DNA of 54,160 nt from an uncultured Clostridia bacterium (GTDB lineage: Bacteria > Bacillota > Clostridia > Oscillospirales > Acutalibacteraceae). The stretch covers positions 1 through 54,160 of the forward strand of contig CALWIZ010000013.1 of NCBI GenBank assembly GCA_944380885.1, given 5' to 3'. Positions within the stretch are counted from its first letter, which is position 1; the number at the start of each line of letters is the position of its first letter. Below are positions 8,506 to 17,384 of the stretch, in pieces. The notes below the pieces were generated by a model, which was not told the DNA's origin, made no database searches, and saw only the letters and a program-made list of their open reading frames with translations. Both the position numbers and the translations under genes were made by a program.

Positions 8506-10869
8506 ATGGAATTTACGGAATTAAGAAAAAAAGTCATAAAAAAATATTTTGGGAATATGAACGATATGCAGTTTAAGGCCGTAACATCGGTCAACGGTCC
8601 GGTACTTATACTTGCCGGCGCAGGAAGCGGCAAAACCACTGTTTTGGTAAACCGAATAGCGAATATCGTAAAATTCGGAAACGCCTACAACAGTAATTTT
8701 GTTCCGGAAGTCACAGATGATATGATAAAATGCGGTGAAGATTATCTGAACGGCACGGCGGTTTATGTTCCGGACGGTATTTTCAGTGTTTCGTGCGCAA
8801 TGCCTTGGCAGATTCTTGCCATAACATTCACGAATAAAGCCGCGGGAGAGCTGAAAGAAAGGATTTCTGCGAAACTCAAGGACGGTGCGGAAGATATTTG
8901 GGCAGGTACGTTTCACTCTGTCTGCGGAAAAATATTGAGACGTTATGCTGACAGGATAGGTTTTACCTCGCATTTTACGGTATACGATACGGAAGATCAG
9001 CGCAGACTTATGAAGGAAATAATGAAATCATCAAATATTGATGAAAAAATGCTTCCGCACAAAAGCGTTTTATCCGCTATTTCTTCCGCAAAGGACAGGC
9101 TTGTTTCTCCGGCCGAGTATAAAGCGGAAGCGGGCAGCGATTTCAGGCGCCAGGCTATTGCCGAGCTTTACAGGATATACCAGAAGCGGCTTAAGAACGC
9201 AGACGCGATGGATTTTGACGATATGATTGTAAAGACGGTTGAGCTTCTTGAAAAGAATGACGATGTGCTTGAATATTACACAAACAAATTCAGGTATGTT
9301 ATGGTTGATGAGTATCAGGACACTAACCACGCTCAATATGTTCTTGTAAGTCTTCTTGCGTCCGGAGATAACAATATCTGTGTCGTTGGCGATGACGACC
9401 AGAGTATTTACCGCTTCAGAGGAGCTACAATAGAAAACATACTTAGCTTTGAGGATGAGTACAAAAACGCGCAGGTAATTCGCCTTGAACAAAACTACCG
9501 TTCAACCTCGAACATACTTAACGCCGCCAACGCAGTAATAAAGAACAACAGGGGTCGTAAAGGCAAAAATCTCTGGACAGATAAGGGAGACGGCGACAAA
9601 ATCGATCTTTACACCGCTCAGGACGAACGTGACGAAGCGCGGTATGTAGCCGACTGTATACTTGATAATGTCAAAAAAGGTATGAAGTTTTCGCAGCATG
9701 CAGTACTTTACCGTATGAATGCCCAGTCAAACGCGATAGAAAACGTTTTTGCCCGCAGCGGCATACCTTACAGTGTTATAGGCGGTCAGCGATTTTTCGG
9801 AAGAAAGGAAATAAAAGACGTTATCGCTTATTTGCAGCTTATTAACAACAACAGCGATGATTTGCGCCTTAAAAGAATAGTAAACGAGCCAAAGCGCGGA
9901 ATAGGGGATACTACCGTAAATACAGCGGCGCAGATAGCGGCGGAGCTTGCTGTTCCGCTTTACGACGTATTTAAGGAAGCGGACAGTTACGCCGGTATAT
10001 CAAGAGCTGCCGCAAAGCTGAAGGAATTTTGCAATATTATTGATATGCTTACCGAACAGGTAGAGGAACTAAGTATTTCTGAGCTTTTTGACCTTATGCT
10101 TGATAAAACGGGATATATGTCCGCTCTTGAAGCCGAGGGAGACGACGGGATTGACAGGATAGAAAACGTAAAGGAATTTGCTTCAAATATTGCGCAGTAT
10201 GAGCTTGAAAACGACGAGCCCACACTTTCGGGTTTTCTTGAGCAGATTGCGCTTTTCACCGACATTGACTCATACGACGGAGACGATGACAGGGTAGTGA
10301 TGATGACTATTCATTCCGCCAAGGGTCTTGAGTTTGACAATGTATTTCTTGTCGGAATGGAAGAAGGCATTTTCCCGGGAAATCAGTCCATTTATTCCGG
10401 TAATGAGGAAATCGAGGAAGAACGAAGGCTTGCATATGTCGCTATCACAAGGGCGAGAAAGCACCTTACAGTCACAAATTCATATACGAGAATGCTTTTT
10501 GCCTCCACTAACCGATATCCCGCATCACGTTTCTTAAAGGAAATTCCGGAAGAAGTATGCGATATCAAAGGAAATGTTTTTTCTTCTAAGCCTGTCAGCC
10601 GCTCTTCCGTTTTTTCTGACACATCGGGCTTTTCAGGCAATTACCCATACAGGAAAAATGCAGGGAAAACACTTTACGGTGCAACAGTTTCAAAAAATGA
10701 GTCAAATATAACTTATACTCCGGGGCAGAGGGTATCACATAAAACCTTCGGAGAAGGAATGATTATCTCCGCTAAGCCTATGGGGGGAGATACTATGCTC
10801 GAAGTGGCGTTTGATAATGTGGGTACCAAAAAGCTCATGGCCGCATACGCTAAATTAACGGTTATGTAA
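8506..10869 (+). CDS. pcrA: ATP-dependent DNA helicase PcrA (UvrD/Rep family)
   Basis: A 787-residue superfamily 1A 3'-5' helicase acting in nucleotide excision repair, fork restart and removal of stalled RNA polymerase. Walker A AGAGSGKTT is at residues 37-45, the Walker B motif reads VDEYQDTN (about 267-274), then GDDDQSIYRFRGA, the NYRST motif, the VVMMTIHSAKGLEF motif and the RLAYVAITRAR motif. A Tudor-like C-terminal domain ends with QRVSHKTFGEGMI, the RNA-polymerase-binding module of PcrA. An insertion of about 40 residues sits between motif I and the ITFTNKAA motif. Start ATG 8506 follows GGGGA; TTG 8470 in frame lies within the leader hairpin. It is transcribed alone from its own promoter. 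Confidence 0.93.
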   Translation: MEFTELRKKVIKKYFGNMNDMQFKAVTSVNGPVLILAGAGSGKTTVLVNRIANIVKFGNAYNSNFVPEVTDDMIKCGEDYLNGTAVYVPDGIFSVSCAMPWQILAITFTNKAAGELKERISAKLKDGAEDIWAGTFHSVCGKILRRYADRIGFTSHFTVYDTEDQRRLMKEIMKSSNIDEKMLPHKSVLSAISSAKDRLVSPAEYKAEAGSDFRRQAIAELYRIYQKRLKNADAMDFDDMIVKTVELLEKNDDVLEYYTNKFRYVMVDEYQDTNHAQYVLVSLLASGDNNICVVGDDDQSIYRFRGATIENILSFEDEYKNAQVIRLEQNYRSTSNILNAANAVIKNNRGRKGKNLWTDKGDGDKIDLYTAQDERDEARYVADCILDNVKKGMKFSQHAVLYRMNAQSNAIENVFARSGIPYSVIGGQRFFGRKEIKDVIAYLQLINNNSDDLRLKRIVNEPKRGIGDTTVNTAAQIAAELAVPLYDVFKEADSYAGISRAAAKLKEFCNIIDMLTEQVEELSISELFDLMLDKTGYMSALEAEGDDGIDRIENVKEFASNIAQYELENDEPTLSGFLEQIALFTDIDSYDGDDDRVVMMTIHSAKGLEFDNVFLVGMEEGIFPGNQSIYSGNEEIEEERRLAYVAITRARKHLTVTNSYTRMLFASTNRYPASRFLKEIPEEVCDIKGNVFSSKPVSRSSVFSDTSGFSGNYPYRKNAGKTLYGATVSKNESNITYTPGQRVSHKTFGEGMIISAKPMGGDTMLEVAFDNVGTKKLMAAYAKLTVM

Positions 10870-10880
10870 TACTTTTAGGA

Positions 10881-10908
10881 TTGAAATTTCACATTTGAAT
10901 GATATAAT
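10881..10908 (+). promoter_or_regulatory. Promoter of the membrane protein-maf unit
   Basis: TTGAAA (10881-10886) and TATAAT (10903-10908) are 16 bp apart. Transcription would start near 10915, so ATG 10923 would have almost no leader, which supports the start at 10950. Confidence 0.7.
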
Positions 10909-10949
10909 TATAATAAAATAGTATGTCATACAGGAAGGCGAGTGATCAA

Positions 10950-11753
10950 ATGACTGCCGGAAGCTCCGTAGTCAAACTGACTGCCAAAACAGCTCTGAAA
11001 GGTAATTGGCTAAAAAATATTATTGCGTCTGCAACGGTTATTTTCAGTTATCTGATTTTTCAGATTTCCGCCGGCTATATTTCAAGCATATCAAACGATA
11101 CAGCGGCGTATATTTTTCTCATTCTTTCCGGTATATTTATTTTATCACCGCTGATTTTCGGTGTTTTAAGGTTCTTCTGGAGATTTATATGCGGAGCGGA
11201 AGATGATACGGTAACGGTATTCTATTATTTTTCAGGTAAAGCCCTTTATTTCCGCGCGCTTCACCTGACTTTATCTATTTTTCTGCGCGCTCTCGGATTC
11301 GGTATTCTTCTTTTTGCGCCTTCAATTATTACCGATATTTTTTCGGGAGTAAAAATATACGATATGCTTAACATACCGATTCCGATGTGGACATCGAATC
11401 TGTATTACGCTTCTGTTTTCCTGAAAACTATCGCTACTGTTGTTCTTCTCTTTATTATGGCACGTTATTATCTCGCGCCGATTCTTGCCGTGGCTGACGA
11501 AAAAATGGATATAGCCGAGGCTGTGCATATGTCATGCATTGTCTCAAGAATGACACTGCTTGATTTTATATGCTTTATTTTCAGCTTTTTCGGCTGGTTT
11601 ATAATAAGCGTTCTCGTTTTTCCGCTGATATTCGTTATGCCTTATTTTCTTACTTCTTACTGTGTTCATTCACGTTTCGCAGTTGCAGAGTATAACAAAC
11701 GTATTGAGAAAATGGGACAGAACAGCTTTCCGTCCTTCGCGGCGGGGATATAA
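10950..11753 (+). CDS. Multi-pass membrane protein, DUF975-like
   Basis: A 267-residue integral membrane protein with about five or six hydrophobic segments. The conserved-looking part is C-terminal: an amphipathic AEAVHMSCIVSRM helix, then FSFFGWFIISVLVFPLIFVMPY, then a soluble tail. The order of a short helix, then an F-x-GW-x-x-x-S segment, then P-Y resembles DUF975 membrane proteins, but I am not certain. Start ATG 10950 (MTAGSSVV) follows AGGAAGG. An in-frame ATG at 10923 has no ribosome site. The stop is 3 bp before maf, so the two are co-transcribed. Function unknown. Confidence 0.65.
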   Translation: MTAGSSVVKLTAKTALKGNWLKNIIASATVIFSYLIFQISAGYISSISNDTAAYIFLILSGIFILSPLIFGVLRFFWRFICGAEDDTVTVFYYFSGKALYFRALHLTLSIFLRALGFGILLFAPSIITDIFSGVKIYDMLNIPIPMWTSNLYYASVFLKTIATVVLLFIMARYYLAPILAVADEKMDIAEAVHMSCIVSRMTLLDFICFIFSFFGWFIISVLVFPLIFVMPYFLTSYCVHSRFAVAEYNKRIEKMGQNSFPSFAAGI

Positions 11754-11756
11754 AAA

Positions 11757-12299
11757 ATGTATATTCTCGCATCTGCATCACCCCGAAGGCGTGAATTGTT
11801 TGGCTTAATTTCAGATGATTTCAGGATTGTGCCGTCCAAGGTAGAGGAAACCGCACCCGACGGGATTGCAGCCGAAAAGCTTCCTGAATATCTTGCGGTT
11901 CTTAAAGCCGGTGATATCGCCGCGAAATTTCCGGAAGATACGGTAATCGGTGCTGATACTGTTGTGATTCTTGACGGCAGGGTTCTCGGAAAACCTGAAA
12001 ATCCGGAAGACGCCGTCAGAATGCTTACGGCTCTTTCCGGAAAAAAGCATAAGGTTATCACCGGCTGCGCCGTATGTAAAAACGGAGCCTGCCGTTCTTT
12101 TTCGTCAGTCACTGAGGTTGAATTTTACCCTCTTGACGATAGGGAAATAAGCGATTATGTCGCGACGGGCGAACCGCTTGATAAAGCGGGAGCTTACGGT
12201 ATACAGGGAAGAGGAGCTCTTTTTGTAAAATCGATAAACGGAGATTATTTCAATGTCGTCGGGCTTCCTGTCGCGGCTCTCCGCCGTTTTATCGAATGA
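11757..12299 (+). CDS. maf: Maf-family nucleotide pyrophosphatase
   Basis: A 180-residue Maf/YhdE-type nucleoside triphosphate pyrophosphatase, which hydrolyses non-canonical or modified NTPs (dTTP/UTP class) to the monophosphate. The signature SASPRRREL is at residues 7-15, with a conserved IGADTVV near 62-68, a KPENPEDA-type loop, and GAYGIQGRGA near 147-156 ending in a catalytic-loop NGDYFNVVGLP. Length is normal for the family. It lies 3 bp after the membrane protein gene. In Gram-positive bacteria Maf is tied to septum inhibition and DNA uptake, but here its neighbours suggest only general housekeeping. Confidence 0.92.
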   Translation: MYILASASPRRRELFGLISDDFRIVPSKVEETAPDGIAAEKLPEYLAVLKAGDIAAKFPEDTVIGADTVVILDGRVLGKPENPEDAVRMLTALSGKKHKVITGCAVCKNGACRSFSSVTEVEFYPLDDREISDYVATGEPLDKAGAYGIQGRGALFVKSINGDYFNVVGLPVAALRRFIE

Positions 12300-12326
12300 T
12301 TTTTGCTGTCAAATCTGTTATTGCGG

Positions 12327-12355
12327 TTGAAAAAATGTTCCGATAAGACTATAAT
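12327..12355 (+). promoter_or_regulatory. Promoter of the ttcA-like gene
   Basis: TTGAAA (12327-12332) and TATAAT (12350-12355) have the ideal 17-bp spacing. GGAG at 12380-12383 precedes ATG 12389. Confidence 0.8.
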
Positions 12356-12388
12356 AGTCCTGTCGGATTTTTTTATTTTGGAGTATAT

Positions 12389-13222
12389 ATGAGCAGAACA
12401 CTTGAAAAACATACGGAAATCGAACGCAGTATCATAAAAAAATTCAGAAAACCCATATGGAATAATTTTATCGGAGCCGTAAAGGAATATCAGCTTATTT
12501 CTCCCGGAGACAGAATCGCGGTCTGTATATCCGGCGGCAAGGATTCCATGCTTCTTGCGAAATGTATACAGCAGCTGAATAGGCACAGTGAAGTGCCGTT
12601 TGAAGCGGTTTATCTTGTTATGGATCCGGGATACAATAAAAAAAACCGCGAGCTGATAGAATACAACGCGCGGTTAATGAATATTGATATCGAAATTTTT
12701 GAAAGCGATATTTTCGATGTCACCCTGCGTGCAGGCGGCTCTCCGTGCTACCTGTGCGCCCGAATGAGGCGCGGCTGCCTGTACAGTAAGGCAAAGTCAC
12801 TGGGCTGCAATAAAATCGCTTTAGGGCACCATTTCAACGATGTTATAGAGACAGTGCTTATGAGTATGATGTATTCATCAGAGATAAAGACCATGCTTCC
12901 TAAGCTCCGCAGTACAAATTTTGAGGGTATGGAGCTTATCCGTCCGTTATACAAGGTCAAAGAGAAGGATATTATAGCTTTCGCTAAATATAACGGACTT
13001 GAGTTTTTACAGTGCGCCTGCAAATTCACCGAGGAAAGCACGCAGAAAGAGGACCTATCAAAAAGAAAGGAAATCAAAAGTCTCATAGAATACATTAAGA
13101 CGCAGAACCCGGAAGCCGACGATAATATATTCAGAAGCCTCCATAACGTAAATCTGGCGGCATTGCCCGGCTGGAGAGAGCGTGATTCCGGCGAGGTCCA
13201 CAGCTTTACCGAGGATTACTGA
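12389..13222 (+). CDS. TtcA-like tRNA thiolation enzyme (PP-loop ATPase)
   Basis: A 277-residue N-type ATP pyrophosphatase of the TtcA/TtuA group. The PP-loop SGGKDS is at residues 48-53. A CxxC pair (C120, C123, in PCYLCARMRRG) and C209/C211 provide the three cysteines used to hold a [4Fe-4S] cluster in TtcA, and LGHHFNDVIET matches the family's second ATP-site motif. TtcA makes 2-thiocytidine-32 in tRNA. In Firmicutes the exact tRNA target of such homologues is less certain. It has its own promoter. The 3' end overlaps the convergent glycosylase gene by 7 bp. Confidence 0.82.
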   Translation: MSRTLEKHTEIERSIIKKFRKPIWNNFIGAVKEYQLISPGDRIAVCISGGKDSMLLAKCIQQLNRHSEVPFEAVYLVMDPGYNKKNRELIEYNARLMNIDIEIFESDIFDVTLRAGGSPCYLCARMRRGCLYSKAKSLGCNKIALGHHFNDVIETVLMSMMYSSEIKTMLPKLRSTNFEGMELIRPLYKVKEKDIIAFAKYNGLEFLQCACKFTEESTQKEDLSKRKEIKSLIEYIKTQNPEADDNIFRSLHNVNLAALPGWRERDSGEVHSFTEDY

Positions 13223-14052
13223 TCGGCTGACAGTTTTGTATCCCTTGCGTAGAAAAATATGTACTGCTGGGCAATTCCGGCGTAAGGAACGGCAGCCTGC
13301 GGAAGCTCACCGCCGAATAAAACCTCCATCGCGCGTTTGATCCATACATCTTTCGGAAACGCGTCGGTATGCCCGAGCGAGAAAAGCAGTACGCAGTCCG
13401 CTACTTTAGGGCCCACACCTGTTATTTTCATAAGTTCTTTTCGTGCGTCGTCTGTCGGAATGGTTTTCAGTTTTTCAAGGTCTATTTCACCGCCGCTTAC
13501 TTTTTTTGCCGCGTCAAGTATGTATTTTGCCCTGAAACCGCTTCTTAAAACTCCGAGCTCGTCAAGTGAGAGACCGGCGATTTTTTCGGCTGACGGAAAC
13601 GTATACCAGCCTCCCATATCCTGACCGAAATTTTCGCATAGGCGGTTGATAATACCTTTTATTCTCTTTATGTTGTTGTTTTGCGATATAATAAAGGAAC
13701 AGAGCGTTTCCCACGGTTCCTGATTCAGCACCCGTATTCCGTGCGCGTATTCGGCAGCATTTTTAAGTGTTTCGTTTTCGCTTATCGCGGCGATGACCTC
13801 GGAATAGTCTCTGTCAAGATCAAAATAACTGCGCCATACAGTGTTAAAAGTATTCTCGTCTGTCCCATATAAGACAACCGTTCCGTCATTCAGCTTTTCA
13901 AGCTCGAGATATCTTCCGAAAGCGGCTCCGTGCCAGCGTCCGTCTGTTTCTTCCCACCTGAACGCCTGACCGCAGTCAAGAGTATGCGGAAGGTCAAAAT
14001 CGCCCATATCCGATATGTATGCGTTATTATTTTCAAATTTAACCTTAAACAC
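13216..14052 (-). CDS. ogg: 8-oxoguanine DNA glycosylase/AP lyase (OGG type)
   Basis: A 278-residue bacterial OGG1-type base-excision enzyme. It has an N-terminal OGG_N-like domain including DCGQAFRW, and a helix-hairpin-helix GITGVGPKVAD-type motif (KITGVGPKVAD). K216 corresponds to the Schiff-base Lys of human OGG1 (K249), and D235, in FPKDVW, to the catalytic Asp (D268). It removes 8-oxoG paired with C. A similar enzyme is known in Clostridium acetobutylicum. The start is GTG 14052 after GGGGTGAT, with a TATAAT promoter just upstream. It is monocistronic and convergent with the ttcA-like gene. Confidence 0.9.
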   Translation of the reverse strand: MFKVKFENNNAYISDMGDFDLPHTLDCGQAFRWEETDGRWHGAAFGRYLELEKLNDGTVVLYGTDENTFNTVWRSYFDLDRDYSEVIAAISENETLKNAAEYAHGIRVLNQEPWETLCSFIISQNNNIKRIKGIINRLCENFGQDMGGWYTFPSAEKIAGLSLDELGVLRSGFRAKYILDAAKKVSGGEIDLEKLKTIPTDDARKELMKITGVGPKVADCVLLFSLGHTDAFPKDVWIKRAMEVLFGGELPQAAVPYAGIAQQYIFFYARDTKLSADQ

Positions 14053-14068
14053 ATAATCACCCCAGATT

Positions 14069-14096
14069 ATTATATCTAATTTTCAAAAAAAGGCAA
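14069..14096 (-). promoter_or_regulatory. Promoter of the glycosylase gene
   Basis: On the minus strand TTGCCT (14096-14091) and TATAAT (14074-14069) are 16 bp apart. The leader before GTG 14052 would be only about 10 nt. Confidence 0.55.
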
Positions 14097-14129
14097 TAAT
14101 TTATTTGCTGATTAAGCAGGAGGAAAAAT

Positions 14130-14825
14130 ATGAGAGACGATATTTGCACTATACCGGTAAGTGAGGTTTTTGAGGTGAATGACGGCTGTCCGGTATGCCG
14201 TATGCGCGACACGATAGAAGAACGCATGATTGAATATATACTCGGCGATGCGATGATGGAGCCTGACGTGAGAATTGAAACAAATAAAACCGGTTTTTGC
14301 GAGTTTCATTATGACAAAATGATGTCAAGGCGCGGAAGACTTCAGCTTGCTCTGATGCTTCAGACGCATATAAATGAAATCAACACGACTGTATTCAGCA
14401 GAAATATTTTCAATTCGGATAAAAAGAAAGGGGAGAGCGCCAAAAAATTAGCGGACAGCTGTTTTATATGCTCAAAAATTGAATGGGGACTCTCAAGAAT
14501 GATCGATACCGTTTACAGATGCTATGAAAACGAACGTGACTTCCGTGATATGTTCAACAGTCAAAAAATGTTCTGTCTTCCTCACTATGAAAGACTTATA
14601 AACGGCGCCGGCAAAAAGAATATGCACAGATACTGTTCGGATTTTACATCAAACCTTACGAGAATAACCTCTGAATACTCAAAAATACTATATGAGGACA
14701 TCTCAAAATACTGCGCGATGTATGATTACCGCAGTAAGGAAAATGCCGACTGGGGTAACAGCAGAGATGCAGTCGAGCGAACAGTAGCTTTTCTCAACGG
14801 AAGAATTTACGATTCGGAAATTTGA
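14130..14825 (+). CDS. DUF6062-like cysteine-rich protein
   Basis: A 231-residue soluble protein with paired Cys/His motifs: CPVC (residues 21-24), C..H in the GFCEFHYDKM segment, CFICSKIE, and CLPHY. The phrase MMEPDVRIETNKTGFC matches the DUF6062 family of clostridia as I recall it. The spacing suggests two metal-binding (zinc or Fe) sites. No membrane segment or signal peptide. A strong AGGAGG site precedes ATG 14130. It stands between the minus-strand glycosylase and a DnaA-box-like intergenic region. Function unknown; the family name is from memory. Confidence 0.7.
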   Translation: MRDDICTIPVSEVFEVNDGCPVCRMRDTIEERMIEYILGDAMMEPDVRIETNKTGFCEFHYDKMMSRRGRLQLALMLQTHINEINTTVFSRNIFNSDKKKGESAKKLADSCFICSKIEWGLSRMIDTVYRCYENERDFRDMFNSQKMFCLPHYERLINGAGKKNMHRYCSDFTSNLTRITSEYSKILYEDISKYCAMYDYRSKENADWGNSRDAVERTVAFLNGRIYDSEI

Positions 14826-14872
14826 CATTTTTAAATCTTAAACTTAACATAAACCGCTGTTTTACGGGTTAC

Positions 14873-14932
14873 GGTGGATAACTTTTACCCGTTTCAAGCG
14901 AGTTAATAGACTTTTCCACCGGGTTATCCACA
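14873..14932. promoter_or_regulatory. Cluster of DnaA-box-like sites upstream of a small membrane protein
   Basis: Within the 180-bp gap 14826-15005 are GGTGGATAA (14873-14881, the reverse of TTATCCACC), TTTTCCACC (14912-14920) and a perfect DnaA box TTATCCACA (14924-14932). GTGGATAAC and GTTATCCAC also form a perfect 9-bp inverted repeat about 40 bp apart. A TATAAT lies at 14951-14956, so bound DnaA could act on the promoter of the gene at 15006. Sites are read directly; DnaA binding is inferred. Confidence 0.5.
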
Positions 14933-15005
14933 TTTTTATGTAAACCTGTATATAATTTCCTTTTTCTGTCCAAACTAAAAATATAAAAAGTAAAGGGGCA
15001 GAATT

Positions 15006-15284
15006 ATGGTCAAAGGCGTAAGCAAAACAGTAATAGTAGTAAATAATACCGGCAGCAAGCTGTTTGAAAAAATAGTTTTTTACGTTACCCCGGAATACGG
15101 AACTTTAAGCGCAAAGCAGTTAAAAAAAGCCGCAAGCAGCTTTTCCTTCAATTATGACGACACTTACTCTGACAGGGCAAATCTGCGCAGACGGTGGAAG
15201 CGTAAAAAGCAATTAAAGCTGCTTATGCTTGTCGGTCTTGCTTTTTTAATCGCGGCTTCGGCACTTCTTCTTATTTTATTGTAA
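15006..15284 (+). CDS. Small protein with one C-terminal membrane segment
   Basis: A 92-residue protein not assigned to a family. The first 60 residues are soluble (VSKTVIVVNNTGSKLFEKIVFYV), followed by a strongly basic stretch RRRWKRKKQLK and one C-terminal hydrophobic helix (about 71-92). This predicts a tail-anchored protein with its N-terminus inside. The ribosome site AGGGG precedes ATG 15006. Transcription is monocistronic between the DnaA-box-like region and a terminator. Confidence 0.65.
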   Translation: MVKGVSKTVIVVNNTGSKLFEKIVFYVTPEYGTLSAKQLKKAASSFSFNYDDTYSDRANLRRRWKRKKQLKLLMLVGLAFLIAASALLLILL

Positions 15285-15296
15285 AGAAATTATTAA

Positions 15297-15329
15297 AAAT
15301 GCAGGAAGATATATTATCTTCTTGCATTT
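15297..15329 (+). terminator. Terminator after the small membrane protein
   Basis: AAATGCAGGAAGATA pairs with TATCTTCTTGCATTT (15 bp, one G-U), followed by GTTTCTTT. Confidence 0.75.
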
Positions 15330-15387
15330 GTTTCTTTAATGCATTATAATAAATTGAGTATATATATATTCAGAAAAAGGTGTATTT

Positions 15388-16110
15388 ATGAAAGAAATAT
15401 TTAAAAACGGCGCGTCACTGTTTTTAAAAACAATAGTAATAAATATTATGTGCTTTTTTATCGTTATCTCGTTCAGTGTTCTGTCAACTGCCGCTTTCAC
15501 AAAAAACATAGGCTACACGGCATACGGAACTACAAGCACACAGAGCGAACAAACAGAACTGTACACATATTATTATGACGACGGAGATGATACTAAAAAG
15601 GCCGAATACGAGGAAGAAGGATATACGGTTTCAACTTCTCCTATACGCTCGGAAATATCTTCAGCGGGAACAGCGGTTTTCCTGACTGTTTCACAGATTT
15701 TCTGCATTCTGATACTTATCGCGTTTATTTATCCTAACATATGGCATTTAGGCACCAACGACAGCAACCTTGTACGTTTTAAGCACAAGCCTGAAGACAA
15801 ATTCAAGGGTGTGAAAATAGGAGCCATAGCTGTTATTCCGTCATACCTGTTTCTGATTTTTATTGTTATTGCGAAATTAGGTGTTATGCCGAAATTTCCT
15901 ATGGTTCTCTATAAGTTTTTAAATGCTTCTTTTTATTCATTGATTGATGTTATTCTGTCAGGTACAGTTACTGCCGGAGAACTTTCTGTATGGAGACTTG
16001 CAATTTTGTTTATCTTACCGCTTACAGTTCCTGCGGTAGCAGGCGTTGCGTATCTGCTCGGGTATAATAACTTTTCAATCGGTGAAAAACTGGTATATAA
16101 GAAAAAATAA
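15388..16110 (+). CDS. Membrane protein of unknown function
   Basis: A 240-residue protein with about four hydrophobic segments (near residues 10-38, 98-120, 140-165, 200-225). A polar, Tyr/Asp/Thr-rich extracytoplasmic loop (about 40-95) contains YTYYYDDGDDTKK. No family recognised. It is 15 bp upstream of a DUF624/YesL-like gene and probably shares its transcript. A ribosome site AAAGGTG precedes ATG 15388. A possible partner of the next membrane protein; no function can be stated. Confidence 0.65.
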   Translation: MKEIFKNGASLFLKTIVINIMCFFIVISFSVLSTAAFTKNIGYTAYGTTSTQSEQTELYTYYYDDGDDTKKAEYEEEGYTVSTSPIRSEISSAGTAVFLTVSQIFCILILIAFIYPNIWHLGTNDSNLVRFKHKPEDKFKGVKIGAIAVIPSYLFLIFIVIAKLGVMPKFPMVLYKFLNASFYSLIDVILSGTVTAGELSVWRLAILFILPLTVPAVAGVAYLLGYNNFSIGEKLVYKKK

Positions 16111-16125
16111 AACAGGAGTAAACAA

Positions 16126-16974
16126 ATGGCTGGATTTTTTGGTCTGTTCAATTATGAAAAAGAGGGGCCGGGTATTTCTAAAAACGCCCCGAAAAAGAAA
16201 ACATTTATTGTGTTTTTTGAAACATTCTTCCGCAATTTCTGGAAGTTTATTATCATCAACTTGGTTTACTGTCTTATTTCCGTTCCGGTTCTTACCAACG
16301 GTCTCGCCTCAGCCGGCATAACGAATGTAACCCGCAATATCGCGCGGGACAAGCATTCTTTCGGCGTGAGCGATTTTATGGATACTATTAAGAAAAACTG
16401 GAAACAGGTTCTTCCGGCAGGTATAATCAACACAATAGTTTACATAATACTTATTTTTGATGCCTATTTTTTCTATACTTCAAGTACCGGAATAATGGGT
16501 TCTATCGGTCTCGGTATCACACTGTGCATGCTTTTTATTTTCACCGTGATGAACTATTATGTATGGACGCTTTGCATTACCTTTAAATTCACTTTAAAGC
16601 AAATTTATAAAAACAGTTTTAAGTTTGTTTTTATAAATATGAAAATGAACCTTCTTTGTTTCTTTGTAATATTATTGATTTATGCCGCTAATATAGCAGT
16701 TTTCTTGCTTTTATTGCCTTATTTTTACATTGTACTGACTTTTGAATTGCTATTATACATTTTACTTTTTCCGTCATTCAGATTTTTGCTGGTTCAGTTC
16801 TGCACATTCCCTTCGATTAAGAAATATATAATAGACCCGTATTATCTTGAGCACCCGGACGAGGATATTGACAAGCGCCGCGACCTTGGAATCGAGGTAG
16901 AGAAAAAGCCGGTTGAAGTACCGGAAGGGGAGACACCTCCGGAAGAAGAGCCCGAAAACGTTTTTGAAGACTAA
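16126..16974 (+). CDS. DUF624 (YesL-like) membrane protein
   Basis: A 282-residue protein with a DUF624-type core: the soluble start FFGLFNYEKEGPG, then a first membrane segment WKFIIINLVYCLISVPVL, the VTRNIARDKHSFGVSDF loop, and several further membrane segments to about residue 225. Family members in Bacillus sit beside sugar-uptake genes; here no transport gene is adjacent. The C-terminal 35 residues are acidic and Pro/Glu-rich (EVPEGETPPEEEPE), an unusual tail. AGGAG precedes ATG 16126. Likely co-transcribed with the previous membrane protein. Confidence 0.75.
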   Translation: MAGFFGLFNYEKEGPGISKNAPKKKTFIVFFETFFRNFWKFIIINLVYCLISVPVLTNGLASAGITNVTRNIARDKHSFGVSDFMDTIKKNWKQVLPAGIINTIVYIILIFDAYFFYTSSTGIMGSIGLGITLCMLFIFTVMNYYVWTLCITFKFTLKQIYKNSFKFVFINMKMNLLCFFVILLIYAANIAVFLLLLPYFYIVLTFELLLYILLFPSFRFLLVQFCTFPSIKKYIIDPYYLEHPDEDIDKRRDLGIEVEKKPVEVPEGETPPEEEPENVFED

Positions 16975-17030
16975 ATGAATTTTTCGCAGCATATATTTTC
17001 TTGTAGGAAATAATTCCGGGGAGTGAGTAT

Positions 17031-17306
17031 ATGAACTGCAGAATAGCCGATTTAAAAAACAAACAGGTCGTTTGCATAAAAAACGGCTGCGTTTTAGGGT
17101 ATATCTACGATATTGAGTTTAATACGTCGGACGGATCGCTTACAGCGATTATTATTCCCGGGCGGCCGCGCTTTTTCGGTTTGTTCGGACATGAAGACGA
17201 TATAGTAATACCATGGTCTGAAATTGAAGTTATCGGTCAAGAAACAGTACTTGTTACAACAGATTCGGCTTCTTTTTCACTTCATACAAAAAAAGGATTT
17301 TTTTAA
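17031..17306 (+). CDS. YlmC/YmxH-family PRC-barrel sporulation protein
   Basis: A 91-residue single PRC-barrel protein of the YlmC/YmxH group, found widely in spore-formers. It has the start CRIADLKNKQVV, the GYIYDIEFNTSDG strand pair, the GRPRFFGLFG loop, and DDIVIPWSEIEVIG. Members are often annotated as sporulation proteins, and YlmC-type genes are expressed in sporulation in Bacillus; the biochemical role is not known. GGGGAGTGAG precedes ATG 17031. A strong terminator overlaps the stop. The following gene is spoIVB, so the sporulation context fits. Confidence 0.85.
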   Translation: MNCRIADLKNKQVVCIKNGCVLGYIYDIEFNTSDGSLTAIIIPGRPRFFGLFGHEDDIVIPWSEIEVIGQETVLVTTDSASFSLHTKKGFF

Positions 17307-17330
17307 AACCGCCAAACGGCGGTTTTTTTT
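17305..17330 (+). terminator. Terminator after ylmC/ymxH-like gene
   Basis: AAAACCGCC and GGCGGTTTT (9 bp, loop AAAC), followed by four further T. It begins inside the stop codon. Confidence 0.85.
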
Positions 17331-17384
17331 GTTATTAGTATAACCAAAATAAATGAGCAAAATAATTATCGGGAAGTGATGATT

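Noticed and set aside
14873..14932. Chromosomal replication origin
   Set aside because: Only three boxes, no AT-rich unwinding repeats and no dnaA/dnaN neighbours.
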